64,000 bases of DNA from Leptobrachium leishanense (taxonomy: Eukaryota; Chordata; Amphibia; Anura; Megophryidae). Position numbers and translations under genes: made by a program. A model generated the notes under the pieces. The model did no database searches. It was not told the origin of the DNA and worked only from the letters and a program-made list of their open reading frames with translations. The first letter of the stretch is position 1. Each line of letters opens with the position of its first letter. The DNA is taken from NCBI GenBank assembly GCA_009667805.1, contig CM019069.1:55432422-55496421 (forward strand), given 5' to 3'. Positions 25,458 to 36,789 of the stretch are shown piece after piece.

Positions 25458-26318
25458 CAGGGGCGTAACTACCAGGGGTGCAGCGGGTGCCACTGCACCC
25501 AGGTCCCTGAGTCCAGGGGCCCATAACCGGATGGGTGGGGGGCCCAGACTGGCCCTGCTTGCCCCACAGTGAAAGCAGGGGTCAGGCACGTGGTCTCCCG
25601 TTTGATCGGCAGCGTGTGGGATCAAACTCCCTCACGCTGCACCAGAAGTAAAGGCCCTGCCGGGGGGGAAGGGGGGAGAGGAGGAGGAAGAAGAGGACAG
25701 CTGCTTACATGGGGACATGCTGGCCCCGCACCTTCCCCCTCCACAGCCAAGCAAAGCAGAGCCTCCCCTGCTGTGCTGGAAGTGTCCAGCACGTGCAGGG
25801 ATGGGAATTGGAGAGAGATTCGAGACCGTACTTACCTATGGTAAGTATGTAACACGCTGGGGTGGGGTGTTTGTGTGTGTGCGTGGTTTGTGTAGTGTGT
25901 GTGTGTAGTGTGTGTGTAGTGTGAGTGAGCCGAGGGTGGTGTGTGTGTGTGATTGTGTTTGCAGGGCCACCATCGGGGGGGTACAAGCTTTAATCTGGTA
26001 TGGGGCCCTGTGGAGGGGGGGTCCCTGGCTGGCTAATTACTGGGGGTCTCTGATACTGGCTATTTACTGGGGGTCTCTGATACTGGCTATTTACTGGGGG
26101 TCTCTGATACTGGCTAATTACTGTGGGTCTGATACTGGGGGTCTGATACTGGCTGTCTAATATCTGGGGCCCGTGCGGAGGGTGAGTCTTGAAGGCGCGG
26201 GGCGTCTGGTACACCCTACTGACTTCAATGGCCCGCCTCGGCCCCTCCCCATAGCCGACGAGGGGGGGCCTTCATGGATTCTTGCACCGGGGCCCTGAGG
26301 TTTCTAGTTACGCCTCTG
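25458..26318. mobile_element. hAT MITE (861 bp) with perfect 8-bp duplication
   Basis: Ends are CAGGGGCGTAACTA and the complement of CAGAGGCGTAACTA. The flanking duplication GCACAGGT is at 25450-25457 and 26319-26326. The interior is GC-rich with a GT-rich tract (25860-25955) and a 27-bp tandem repeat. It has no transposase. Confidence 0.92.
26020..26160. repeat. 27-bp minisatellite, about 4-5 units, inside hAT MITE
   Basis: Units read CTGGGGGTCTCTGATACTGG followed by CTATTTA. The core resembles the 30-bp minisatellite unit of the hAT element at 41596. Confidence 0.85.
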
Positions 26319-26670
26319 GCACAGGTGATATGAGTTTCTGCTAAGTGGTCGCAGTATTCGGCCTCCATTGCCCCAAGGTTAGTCTAATAATCTAGCTTGT
26401 TAGTGGGTCCTGAGAAACTAAGCTGAGAAACACTGCCCTGTCAGATGATCCACTAGTCTTCAGTCCTTTAAGAAATCCCTCAAAACTAATTTTTCAGGTT
26501 AGTGCATCACATTCTTGAATAACAACAAACCTCACTTCCCCTTCTTACAGCTTTAAACATTTCACAGCCTACTTTCCTCCACGCCCTTCACGATTTTTGA
26601 TACAAATGCCGTAATGGGTGATCTTGGCCACAAATAAGTGGTTCTTAAGTTTGTTTGTAATTTTGTTAGT

Positions 26671-27081
26671 TTAACCTGCCTGGCGGTGAAACCAAGTGTG
26701 TCTCGGGGTTGAATTAAACCGCTAAGTGCGGTAACCCCGAGTCACACTCGGGCTGTATACATCACCTCTCCGTGCGCTCCCTCGCTGATCTCTGCAGTCT
26801 CCTCCGGCGATCGCAGCGTTTTACTTCCTGGATTCCTTCTCACGAGGAGGAAACCAGGAAGTAATGAGGTCGCAATCGCCGGAGGAGGCAGCTGGGGACA
26901 TCGAGGGAGTGCAGGGAGAGGTGATGTATCCAGTGGCATCCTGAGTGTTGCTCGGGGTTACCACTTCCAACATAGGAATTTAACCCCGAGCTACACTCAG
27001 GATGTCGCTGGGGGGGGACAAAAAAAATAGACAGTTTTCAGACTAGAATTTTCCAATTAAATAGACCGCCAGGGAGGTTAA
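26671..27081. mobile_element. piggyBac-like foldback MITE with TTAA ends
   Basis: Left end TTAACCTGCCTGGCGGT, right end ACCGCCAGGGAGGTTAA. TTAA at 26671-26674 and 27078-27081. The interior is a large imperfect foldback: CCCGAGTCACACTCGGG, CATCACCTCTCC and its partner GGAGAGGTGATG, and a central GCGATCGC/TTACTTCCTGG hairpin. Confidence 0.88.
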
Positions 27082-28689
27082 TTCCTTGCTCCTCATAGTA
27101 AAAACTGTGAAAACTGTTTCCACCATATAAATGGTGATAATAATATTATGTCCATGCGTGGGGACAAGACACAAACACACAGAAACCAAAAATGTACACA
27201 TCGGTAATCCTGTATATATGGTGTGCCTGACACTCCACACTATCTTCCCTGATTAAACATCTGTGGGTTAAGTTTTGCATTAAAAGAAGAGCCTTTCATT
27301 TGAGTTCTGCCTTACGACTTACTGACTCTAGAGCCCCCTCTGCCATTACACAATCTGCAGGGTCACAATCGGCTAGATTCTGTTTAGTTGGTGAATGTGA
27401 CGGGATATCATGAGATTCAATGTTTGCACAAATTGTGTAATTCTTTGGGCCGTGACCTGTGTGAGCTGTATTGCTACTTTTGAATATTCTGCGTATTAAG
27501 CTTGTGAACGCTATTAGTTGTATATTATGTGTTTACTGACGTCAAGATTGCTTTTGAAGTTGGTACGATTGAATTTTATGCCACTTTTATCAGAATTGAG
27601 AAAGACTACTGTGTATAATAGGATTATAATTTAACACTTCAAAAATGTAATTTCAGCTCTAGTCCAGCAGATTGTACTTGCAGCTGGCCACCAATCCATT
27701 TAACCTTTACTAATGGCAGACTTGTCATGGAAAAGGAGGTTGAAAATCTTCTGTATATACTAAAATCAAAGACAAAAGAAGAAGTGAAAACCTTGGCACG
27801 TAGCATATACAGTCCAAGACACTATTTAACATTAGTAAACAGTATAAAATTTGTGGTAGGCAAATCAAAAGATGAACACACAGCCCCCTTGGAATCTGTT
27901 TAAATCACGAGAATGCCCTGTTTGCAGGTCTTATGGAATCAATCAGGAATGAGTAATTCACTGGGATTGGATGGAATGAAACTTTAAACAATCTGTTGCC
28001 TAAGCGAACAGCATATGTTTTAAAGACAACTACCATTGAGAACTTGGAAAAAATTAAACCAAGCAATTATTTGTGAATTATCAATGCAAATAATTTGAAG
28101 TCTTTAATTGTATAATTTTTTACATAGGTAAGTAGGAAAATAAATTCATTGCCTTCCATATTAAAGATATGATGGGTGTTCTAAGAGTTGTTACATTTTC
28201 AGCAAATGTGTTCTTCTCAACAGAAAGGGAATGTGATTCTGTAAGTTGAAACAGCTGTAGCTGCTGTCGACATAAAGAATACATACAATCTGCCTGATGC
28301 CGGTCTAAACTCAAAACGCTGACCTCTGACAGGAAGGCCAAACAATGTTAATATTCCGATCTTCAGTGCCACAATGTACGTTTACAGCTATTGATACCAG
28401 GAACTCCAGCAGGCATAGGGACTAGTGCAAATGGAGGTCCAAGCACATTCCCCAAAATAGGCCCAATGAAAATATACCCATGTTTTTTAATAGATGGTGG
28501 GGGGAGGGGGCGGAAGCACTTGATGATCTTATCGCTGTAATAGTAAGTGTTACAATTTCACAGAACGAGCTAGACAAGGCTTCAAAATATTATTACTATC
28601 AGGAAGTTTCTGCAGCACTTTACAGGAAACAACAGGGTGTTAAACTACCAATATTAAACAAACTTAGGAACCAGAGATGAGGTATAAAT
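27082..28689. other. No gene recognised
   Basis: No recognisable domain, although the sequence is less repetitive than the surroundings. Comparison with other species could reveal conserved non-coding or exon sequence. Confidence 0.4.
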
Positions 28690-28869
28690 CAGTGGTTCTC
28701 AACCCTGTCCTTAAGTCCCCCAATAGGCCAGATTTTAAGGATTGATTTGGGTAAATGTAGACTGAATCCTTCAATCTCTGCGCAGCAAATTATATCATCT
28801 GTGCCGGCTTCAGAAATCTGACAACCCTGGCCTGTTAGAGAGACTTGAGGACAGGGTTGAGAACCACTG
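28690..28869. mobile_element. hAT-Charlie-like MITE, 180 bp
   Basis: Ends CAGTGGTTCTCAACCCTGTC and the exact complement GACAGGGTTGAGAACCACTG. Flanks GTATAAAT and GTGTAGAT are a worn 8-bp duplication. Confidence 0.88.
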
Positions 28870-30997
28870 GTGTAGATGACCCTGTCCAGATAGACCTGCT
28901 AGAAAACAGGAGAGGGGCCATAGAAACGAGGCAGAGGTAAAATTGTTATGGGAAAGATGTAGAACGAAAGTGAGCAGGATGGAGTAGAAGTTGTCGGGTA
29001 AGGGCTATCGGAGACAAAATAGCGTCGGCATCCATTTTGTTTTCTGAACAGATAGATAAGATACATCACCAGAATATTTACAGTATTTACTCAATTATAT
29101 TTGCACCAGCGTATACCCCAAGTGCCTTATATAATCAATATATATACTACACATATATATAGGAGTAAGAAATGTTATGTTAGAGAATAAAACTGTTTAG
29201 CAGATATTTTCCGTTTTTACTGAAAGTATAATGAACGAGGGTGAATTTAAAAGGGAGTTGTTTTTCTTTTCTCTGAGCTACTCCAAGGCCGAATCCAAGA
29301 TTAGTTGCTCGTTATTATTATCTAAGTTTCCGTAGTAGTAGGGAGTATAGGAGTATACCTTACACCGAAAGCGGGAGTCCAATTAAAGCGATGAGAAAGT
29401 TTTGGATTAAACTAGATAATAATATGACGTCACAGATGTCAATTAGAGGAACAGGTGTGGTACAAAATTTTGTGATACCATACTGCCCTCAAGCGACGAG
29501 AAATAACCTGTAAAATTGAAATATAATGTTATTTTAATTTGTAAAAACTAACTTTGTGATTGGTCAATGAGGGACCAGTAGGTGTGGAATGAGAAGATAT
29601 ACCGCGCAAGCGAGAGAGTTCGGGGCACTTCTTCACGAACATTCTGAGGACAGTCACTCACATTCCAACATCCACATGAGCACTTCGTGGACTCTTGGGG
29701 CCATGCAATGGGTCACAAGTGAGATGACACTTACACTCCAACAAAGGAGACCCTCATGCTCACTTGTGCACTCTCAAGTCTAAATTGACTAATACTCTCA
29801 CTGGATCACTAATTCACTCTGGTATTTCCAGATATTCAGAGATACACTACATATCCCACTATCCATAATTGAACAGCGAGATCATAGAGATCAAATAGCA
29901 ATGCATTATACACCCAAGTGGATTACATATAATTGCAGGCTGATCGCTGCTCAAGACTGCTACGAAGTCAATCAGAGGTAAGTATATGGAGGAGTGATTG
30001 ATTTTAATTGAAAAGTTGATAAAGAGTTTATCTGTCTTTAGCCAAACTCATATTCCATAAATCATTAATTATGATATTATAGATTGAGAATAAGGCATTA
30101 ATAGTCACTACTGCAGCGTGATTATTGAATACCAAGATTCTTATCAAAATCCAATAATAAACAGATAATATCTGTATCATAGTTAAATTGATTGCGAGTG
30201 GCTGTGGATAATAAATTCTACTGTCTTCTTTATAAATTGGCTTAACTTTCCAAGCGGCGTAGATATTCTGAAGTGGATATGCAGATCAAACAAAACAGGC
30301 TATGTTTAAAATGTGTAATCTCTGATATGTGATTAGTGTAACAAATACTCAAACAATTGTTAACTGTTTAAGTAAAAATATATATATACGTTGTTGTAAT
30401 AAAAACTCTTTTGTTGCATCATTGGCTGGAAATGATCTGTGTTTGATATAATTCAATTAACATACAGTATATCCTATGGTTTTATGAATCTGTATACGTA
30501 CGAAAAAGAATGTAAATTATGTCCATTCTGGATCTTCTGGAATAATTGGTTAAGGCATGGTTTATTGATTAATCGATTGAGGTTACAAAAGAATGAGAGA
30601 TTAATGTGGTTCTGCGTTAATTCCGATCATATCTGCTACATTATACATATTGCTGATAAGGGTTGTGTCTCATTTCTTCTAACTATCGATATCATGATGT
30701 CTAGAGATTAGTGACACTCCATACCTGGAGGCATTTCACTGAGATCAACGTCTATCCTACCATAAAACATCTGACATATTATAATGGAACAAAACAGTTG
30801 GGCCAGAGGACTTCAAAAACATTTTACACCAGGATAATGGAGCTCTCATTCTGGCACTGCAACTCATATATTTTATTCAGGCATGTGGAGTCACCCAATA
30901 ACCACTATGGTGAGAATGATCAGCTATGTATATATTACTGGAGACTTTAAGTGGAGGCAAGCTTTGAGGGGACATACAAAAAGAGTGATGAAACTAA
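28870..30997. other. No gene recognised
   Basis: A 2.1-kb stretch of low-GC DNA with short frames only. Confidence 0.5.
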
Positions 30998-31178
30998 CAG
31001 GTCTGTTCAAAGAAAGGTGAAAATCAAGAGACTTGGCAGGAGAAGAGAGCAATCTAAACAAACACCCTATTTGGAAAGTGAGATAAATGGGAGAATTTTT
31101 CTGGTTTGGCTGTTTTGACCTCGAATTTTCACTTCTTCAGTCATTCTCCTGAGTGTCACCTTTGTTTGAATAGACCTG
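30998..31178. mobile_element. Short foldback MITE (about 175-bp family), copy 3
   Basis: Starts CAGGTCTGTTCAAAGAAAGG and ends CACCTTTGTTTGAATAGACCTG-like. The middle block TTTGGAAAGTGAGATAAATG is identical to copy 1. Confidence 0.78.
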
Positions 31179-32163
31179 CTAGTCATTGTGTTCAATTGGC
31201 ATAAAATGCCTTGCACGTCTAATGGAATAGTAACTGCACTGCAATCATGCTAGCGAGCTAGCATTAGGATTACCGATTGAACTGGAATACAGCCTCTAAT
31301 ATGGCAATATAATATCTCAGGAGTAAAGCAATGATAGATTTGCTGGGCTGTGTGGAGACATTATTCACATATAAAATTGCAAATAAAATATATGTTTAAG
31401 GTTATTGCTGAAAAAATTAAATAAATTTAGCAAACTTTAGCAGGTCAACTGCTTCAACCAAAAAGAAAATAATCCCTGGGAATAGGATAACAGTGTATGG
31501 TTTGTTTGTAGTTTTTACATTTATTAGCACTGCGGTCCCAGATGATTACATGGTAGAATAATTGTTGTTTTTGTTTGTCGCAGGAAATGAAATCTCTCTA
31601 ATAATGGATATACTTGTATTTTAGACATACGAGTTCAAATAACCATTTACAGTATGAATATCTTAAAAGAAAACCCATCTCAGACATGTTTTTCATGCCT
31701 GCCGTCAAATTGTACGTTTGCAAGAATGTAAGTCAAAAGAAAGTTGACAGAGGGTAAGAAAGATATAAAACATGTATCTATCTCCTCTATGAGATAACAT
31801 GAAATCATGTCGTCGAGAAGCCTTGTTAATTTTCGAGAGGCATGCTGCTAAAAGTTCACTGCAATACAAATATTTTAGTAGCTACTTCTTGGATCTTGAT
31901 GTGCATTCCTAAACAAAATATCATGAAGCTAATTTTAGTCTGAGAAAAAGGGGCTTATTGAGAAGGATGGGGGTATGGTTACCTCATATGTAGAAGGAGT
32001 ATAAGTCTATGTAGCGGTGATATGGTTTTTAAACGTTGCAGCTGTTATTCCCTTTAATTACATAGATAATGCATGTTGCAGCTACTATGATGTCACCACA
32101 GGATGGTGGGAAAGGAAAGTCTAAGTTCTGAAGCAGTGAATGGAATGTTTGAACCTTGTCATC
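31179..32163. other. No gene recognised
   Basis: AT-rich; nothing recognised. Confidence 0.5.
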
Positions 32164-32320
32164 ATATCATATTATTATTATTATTATTATTATTGTCATC
32201 ATTTATATAGCACCAACAGTTTCCACAGCACTTTACAATAATCAAAGGGAACGAGATAAGCAGACATATGATGGAAACAACAGCTGTAGAGGGCCCTGCT
32301 CATAGGAGCTTAAGAAAAGT
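32164..32320 (-). repeat. (ATT)n and L2 LINE 3' end
   Basis: An (ATT) microsatellite at about 32168-32193 is followed by ATAGCACCAACAGTTTCCAC and AGAGGGCCCTGCTCATAGGA, which match the L2 3' UTR in reverse (compare 957-1155). Confidence 0.7.
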
Positions 32321-33116
32321 AGACATTCAAATGATAGAACATTAGGGTCAGTATTCCAACCTTTGTGTAAACTTTAAACAGAGTGGCTGTAAACTTTCCA
32401 GAGTTATTTGGTCTAAGGAGTCGCTGGGACTGACCACAACCTGGACGCTAAAAGCGCAACACAAATGGAAAATGTTTGTGTCTGCCGTTTTCCATTGCGG
32501 CTAGCCTTTAACGTCTGTTTTACAACCCAGCGTCTTTGCCAGCAACTCGAGTCATAATGCTGCTGACTGAGCTGCAGCGGCATAACACCAGCCGCACTAA
32601 GCACAGCTGGTGTTATCACTCAGCTCCTGGAGTCCATAGGACTCAATGGACATGGAGGAGATCTCACACGAATGAGATCCAGCCAGGCGGCAGATGGATA
32701 TGTGGAGGAACACTGGGAGCTATTTGTTCCAAGTGTACCTCTGCCCGCAGAGTGAGGAAGCAAATGAACGCGCCGCTATTGCCTCTGAGGGATCTGAGGT
32801 AAGTATGGAATTTTTTGGGTTGGTTTAGTTTTGTGTGTTATGTGAGTGTGTCATTACATAATGCCAGGGTTTGATAAAAATTATTCTTTTCAGAATAAAG
32901 TCAGATGCAGATAGAGAGCGAGCTGGTAGGAATCGCTCGTTCTCCATCTGCTGGGGCCAAACTAGCATCTCCCATACAAAGCATAGGAGTAACTAATGTG
33001 CAGTAACCAAGTGCAGTATAAAAGACGCAAGCTCAGCTTGCGTCTCAGATGGAATAGGATGGTGAAAGAAAAGCACATCGCTCGAGCTGTTAAACTGTGT
33101 GATTCTAGCACTGTGC
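32321..33116. other. No gene recognised; hairpin-rich repeat remnants
   Basis: Contains GACGCAAGCTCAGCTTGCGTC near 33025, which is a near-perfect palindrome, and inverted motifs between 32440 and 32700 (ACACCAGC/GCTGGTGT near 32585-32615). Confidence 0.4.
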
Positions 33117-33631
33117 TTAACCCTTTCGCTGCTGAGGCTTTTCACACCTCTGTGCTGAGGTCATTTTTACCGGTTTTGCTCATCATGTTTAAACGTGTTA
33201 TGAAGGCTTATTTTAGTATATGACCCAGACATATTATATATCGTTCTTTCCGTCAGACTCGGTAGATTCATAATATGTCATTATTATATGTATACGTTAT
33301 GTCATGTCTGTATATTATAACAAAAAATGCAATAAAATATGTATTGTCAATAATTTACAACGTGTAAAGTGTTTTTTTTCACATTTTAACATGCGAGCAA
33401 TTGCGGTTATATTTTGTATGGGGTGCGCTTGTTAAAAAAATTAGAGATGGAGTCTCGTTACATTTTTTTTGGGGAAAATTACACAATTTTTAACAAACGC
33501 ACCGCATACAAAAATCGTTAGTGCAGCATCATTGTTCACATTATATTGAAATGGGAACAATATTGCTGCATTAACGAACCAAAAAAAAAAGAAAAAAAAT
33601 GTTTATTTTTTTTTTATAATTTTTTTTTTAA

Positions 33632-33665
<34 letters not shown>

Positions 33666-34339
33666 ACATTTTTCACTGTAGTGTTTGGTATCGTTGGAAC
33701 GGCCATGCTCTGGCCGATCCAACCATACCAAACTTAACCCCTAGCTGCCACGGATCGGGAGATAGGGAGTTCATTGGAACTCCCTATCTCCACCGTTGGT
33801 GGCAGTTAGGGGTTAACTCTAGGACTGGCGTCATCGTGCTATGCACGATGACGCCAGTCCTCAGGGGGAGTTCCCGGAGGCTTGGCCGACATCCAAGATG
33901 TCGGCCAGCTCCGGGAAAGGATCACGATTTTCAGCGCCGATTCGCGATCCAGCTCCCCAGGGGTTAATGCCAGGCACCATTTGGAAGGGCAGGCTGTGCC
34001 CTTCCAAATGGTGCCTGGGTTAACCCCGCAACGCCGCCGATCGGGAGGGAGAGAGGTCCGAAGGACCTCCCCCTCCCTTTCAGGCGCCTCCTCCGCACAT
34101 GCGGGGGGGCGCCTGAATTAGGTGTCATCGCGCTGTCGCGATGACACCTAATTTCACCGGCGGCGGTTCCGGATGCTGGGCTGACATCGAGGATGTCAGC
34201 CCGCACCGGGGGGGCCAGCGATCGGCCGGAACCCGGCCGAACGCTGACCCCAAATGGAGGATGCACTCAGCGCGTCCTCCGCACACCAGCAGCCATGCGG
34301 AGGACGCGCTGAGCGCGTCCTCCGCATCGAAGTGGTTAA
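33117..34339. mobile_element. piggyBac-like multi-hairpin MITE, copy 1
   Basis: TTAA at 33117-33120 and 34336-34339. Ends TTAACCCTTTCGCTGC and the complement of TTAACCACTTCGATGC. The right 650 bp are a series of short hairpins: about 33749-33805, 33822-33861, 33873-33915, 33969-34018, 34117-34152, 34192-34201 and 34274-34320. The order of several matches the element at 37097-38296. No coding capacity. Confidence 0.82.
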
Positions 34340-34879
34340 AGGGCCACTACCACCAGAAAATTAAATGTTCTTATTGTGTTTATTTTATGTTGTTGATATC
34401 CTACAAGTGCTTTGTTTTTCTCTTGTATGTTTAATTAAGAAAATATTTTACTCTATGTGTCACTGGGTGCATCCATTATGTGATCTTTCTGTTGTAAACT
34501 GCCCCCCCACAGTAGCTTTACATCATTTGCTCCTCATTGTGTGGCATTGAACATAGAATGGAATGAATGAGTCAGTCGCATACTCACATCATTGTATTGT
34601 GTGGGATGTATTCAAAGGACCTCACAGGGAATAGATTAGAAGACTTTTAAACTCCCTGTTTTATTTCATTCAGCTGCCATTTCTTATCTCAGGTAGCAGA
34701 GGTAGGACAATAGACCTCCTGCAGCCTTATCTAAACATTCCCTACCCCATCCACTTTATTAACTGTTAAATACTGTAGAAGATAAACCACAGCAGTAAAG
34801 TAAAACTTTTGCACAGATTTTGGTAAATGTTGCATCATAGGTAAAATCCACAAAATGGAAACAGAAGGTAAAAAAACTT
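34340..34879. other. No gene recognised
   Basis: AT-rich; nothing recognised. Confidence 0.5.
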
Positions 34880-35365
34880 TGTTTTTCCTTTTAATTTTTA
34901 TTTAGGATCTCTTAGGCAATTTGTTGGCAATTTTTTTTCCCTTTTTATTTATTTTTTCTTTTTTTAAGCGTTTTTTATTTTTTATGTAACAGACCTTTTT
35001 ATTATTATTCATAGGATCTTATATGTAAATTCCAACATTTTCGTTCAGTAGTTTTTGTGCAAACAGCGTTTCAATTTTGACACTTGCAATCATATTTTTT
35101 TATATTTTTTTTTCACTGTTCATCAGCTTGTCGGCTTTTTCCGGCGGCTGGTCTGCGAGGTGTTCGGCAGCTCATCAACATTTTCCGTCGTGTTCTGTGT
35201 GTTTTTTGCCGCGGTTCCACGGGGGTTTTCCCTGCACTATGGGGACCCTGCGGTGAATGCTGAATTCACTGTAGTGTGGGGAAATTTGATTCCCCGAAGT
35301 GCGAGGAACGTGAGCGCACCGAAATGTCTGTGACATTTCAGTGCTCTCTGAATAACCCCCTTAAT
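34880..35365. mobile_element. Foldback-type MITE family X, copy 2 (reverse orientation)
   Basis: GTCGGCTTTTTCCGGCGGC near 35129 and GGGGACCCTGCGGTGAAT near 35241 are the reverse complements of blocks in 19745-20576. The right end is CTCTGAATAACCC. The left boundary is approximate. Confidence 0.5.
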
Positions 35366-36407
35366 GCACTTGTAAGATGGGAGAATATATTGAAGGTTTG
35401 GATTCTTTTAAATTAAACTTTCATTTTACGTTTGACTTCCTTCAGCAACAATATGAAAGAAAGGAAGGTAAAAGAAATTAGTATGAAATCATATACTGTA
35501 CCACCGGGAATAGTACAAAAAGCAGAATAAAATCGATGATTATTTTAAGTAGCATTAACCTTGTTGGCATGGTGTTTTTTCAACACAGTAATACATTTTG
35601 TAAAATATGCATGTGTAAGTATCAACATATCATCTTTTAACACGTTCTCTAATTATCACTGATTATGATACATTTTAAGTGACATATTGCTACGTTAACA
35701 TTTCTTGCAGGAAACTAATTGCAATTATAAATCTGAATTAGTATTATTTGAAGCAAAGTGTAATTATGCCTCTGTAAAGTTAAAGACAAGGGTAAATTGG
35801 TAAAAAAAAAGGATATCATTCACACACTTGTCTGACTTTACGAATAACCAAACCTTCGCTCTCTTAATCAAATTTTACATATAATTAACAGGCCATTTTA
35901 ATAGACAGGGTTAAATATTGATGCTTCTTGACTTACTCACCTCCCACCCCATTTTTTCCTTTTTAGTATTAGTTAAACTTCACTTTTTAATTCAATGCAG
36001 GGGTGCTGTACTTCTCTGACATCCTGCTTCCTTCAAAAATGCTTCGAGAGGTATTGGCTGGTTGGCATCGCACATAAACGTAAACCCCTGAAGGTTGCCC
36101 AGCAAGGGCTGATTGATGGCTTTCTTGGCAGACCAATGCCACCCAGTTTGGAAGGTTGATTCATCCTGCAGGGACACCCAACTGCGCGAGGGGGGGGGGC
36201 TCTCCTCTATCCATGATCATTTAAAAAGATGAAAAGGAAAAGCGATTATTATGACTCCATATATTTTGGTGGAAGGACCCTCCAACCCCTTTAATACCAA
36301 GTGATTTTTGTTGAAAAATATTTTATCATAACATTTATTTAAACCTTGGGAATCGAAGATAAGAATGATATATATATACAGAAAAATAAAATTTTTGCAC
36401 AGAGACA
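35366..36407. other. No gene recognised
   Basis: AT-rich; a frame at 35992-36177 on the minus strand has no recognisable domain. Confidence 0.5.
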
Positions 36408-36789
36408 GTTTAAAAAAATTAAAATAAAGTAAATTTGATCATTTTTATTTTTTCTTGTATCCGTTTATCCATTACAGAAATATTGATGGGAAAAAAGATT
36501 CTGAATTATACATGGTGTCCTTTACCTTATACAATTTTACACGGGGTCTGCATTATCAGCATACAGGCAGAGATGGCTTTGTGTTAAATACAGTAATGTG
36601 ATAAAGAGTGATAATAATAATGGTCAGATCTCCTGCTTATGGGATTGTGTAATGATCATAATGAGATTATTAGTAACGCAGCTTCCAAAAAGACCAATAG
36701 AATATAAAAATAATATCTGTATGTGGCATAATGCCTCTGTATGGAAATTACAGTACCACCTTGTATCTGTATGCCACAGGGATTTTCAA

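Larger units (their letters stand above)
25117..26435. mobile_element. hAT-Charlie-like MITE, outer layer
   Basis: Ends are CAGTGTTTCTCAACTTCAG and its counterpart GCTGAGAAACACTG. The body (AGGACCCACTAACAGGCCAG, CTTGTTAGTGGGTCCTGAGA) matches the compact copy at 58997-59179. Flanks CCCTACTA (25109-25116) and CCCTGTCA (26436-26443) are a worn 8-bp duplication. Its own sequence is only about 190 bp; the rest is two insertions. Confidence 0.8.
24855..26640 (+). pseudogene. L2 LINE ORF2 C-terminal remnant, split by hAT MITE
   Basis: The first part (about 24855-25108) encodes LTHMFKAFNNTGPSYISSFL and HFSRVALVLWNDLP, the usual L2 region before the C-terminal LWN-LP motif. The second part resumes at 26444 with LQSFKKSLKTNF-like coding (near 26460-26505) and a decayed 3' UTR to about 26640. 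Everything between 25117 and 26435 is inserted. Non-functional. Confidence 0.7.

Noticed and set aside
33841..34320. GC-rich overlapping frames that could look like an exon or CpG island
   Set aside because: The segment is a chain of hairpins inside a TTAA-flanked MITE; the frames contain no domain.
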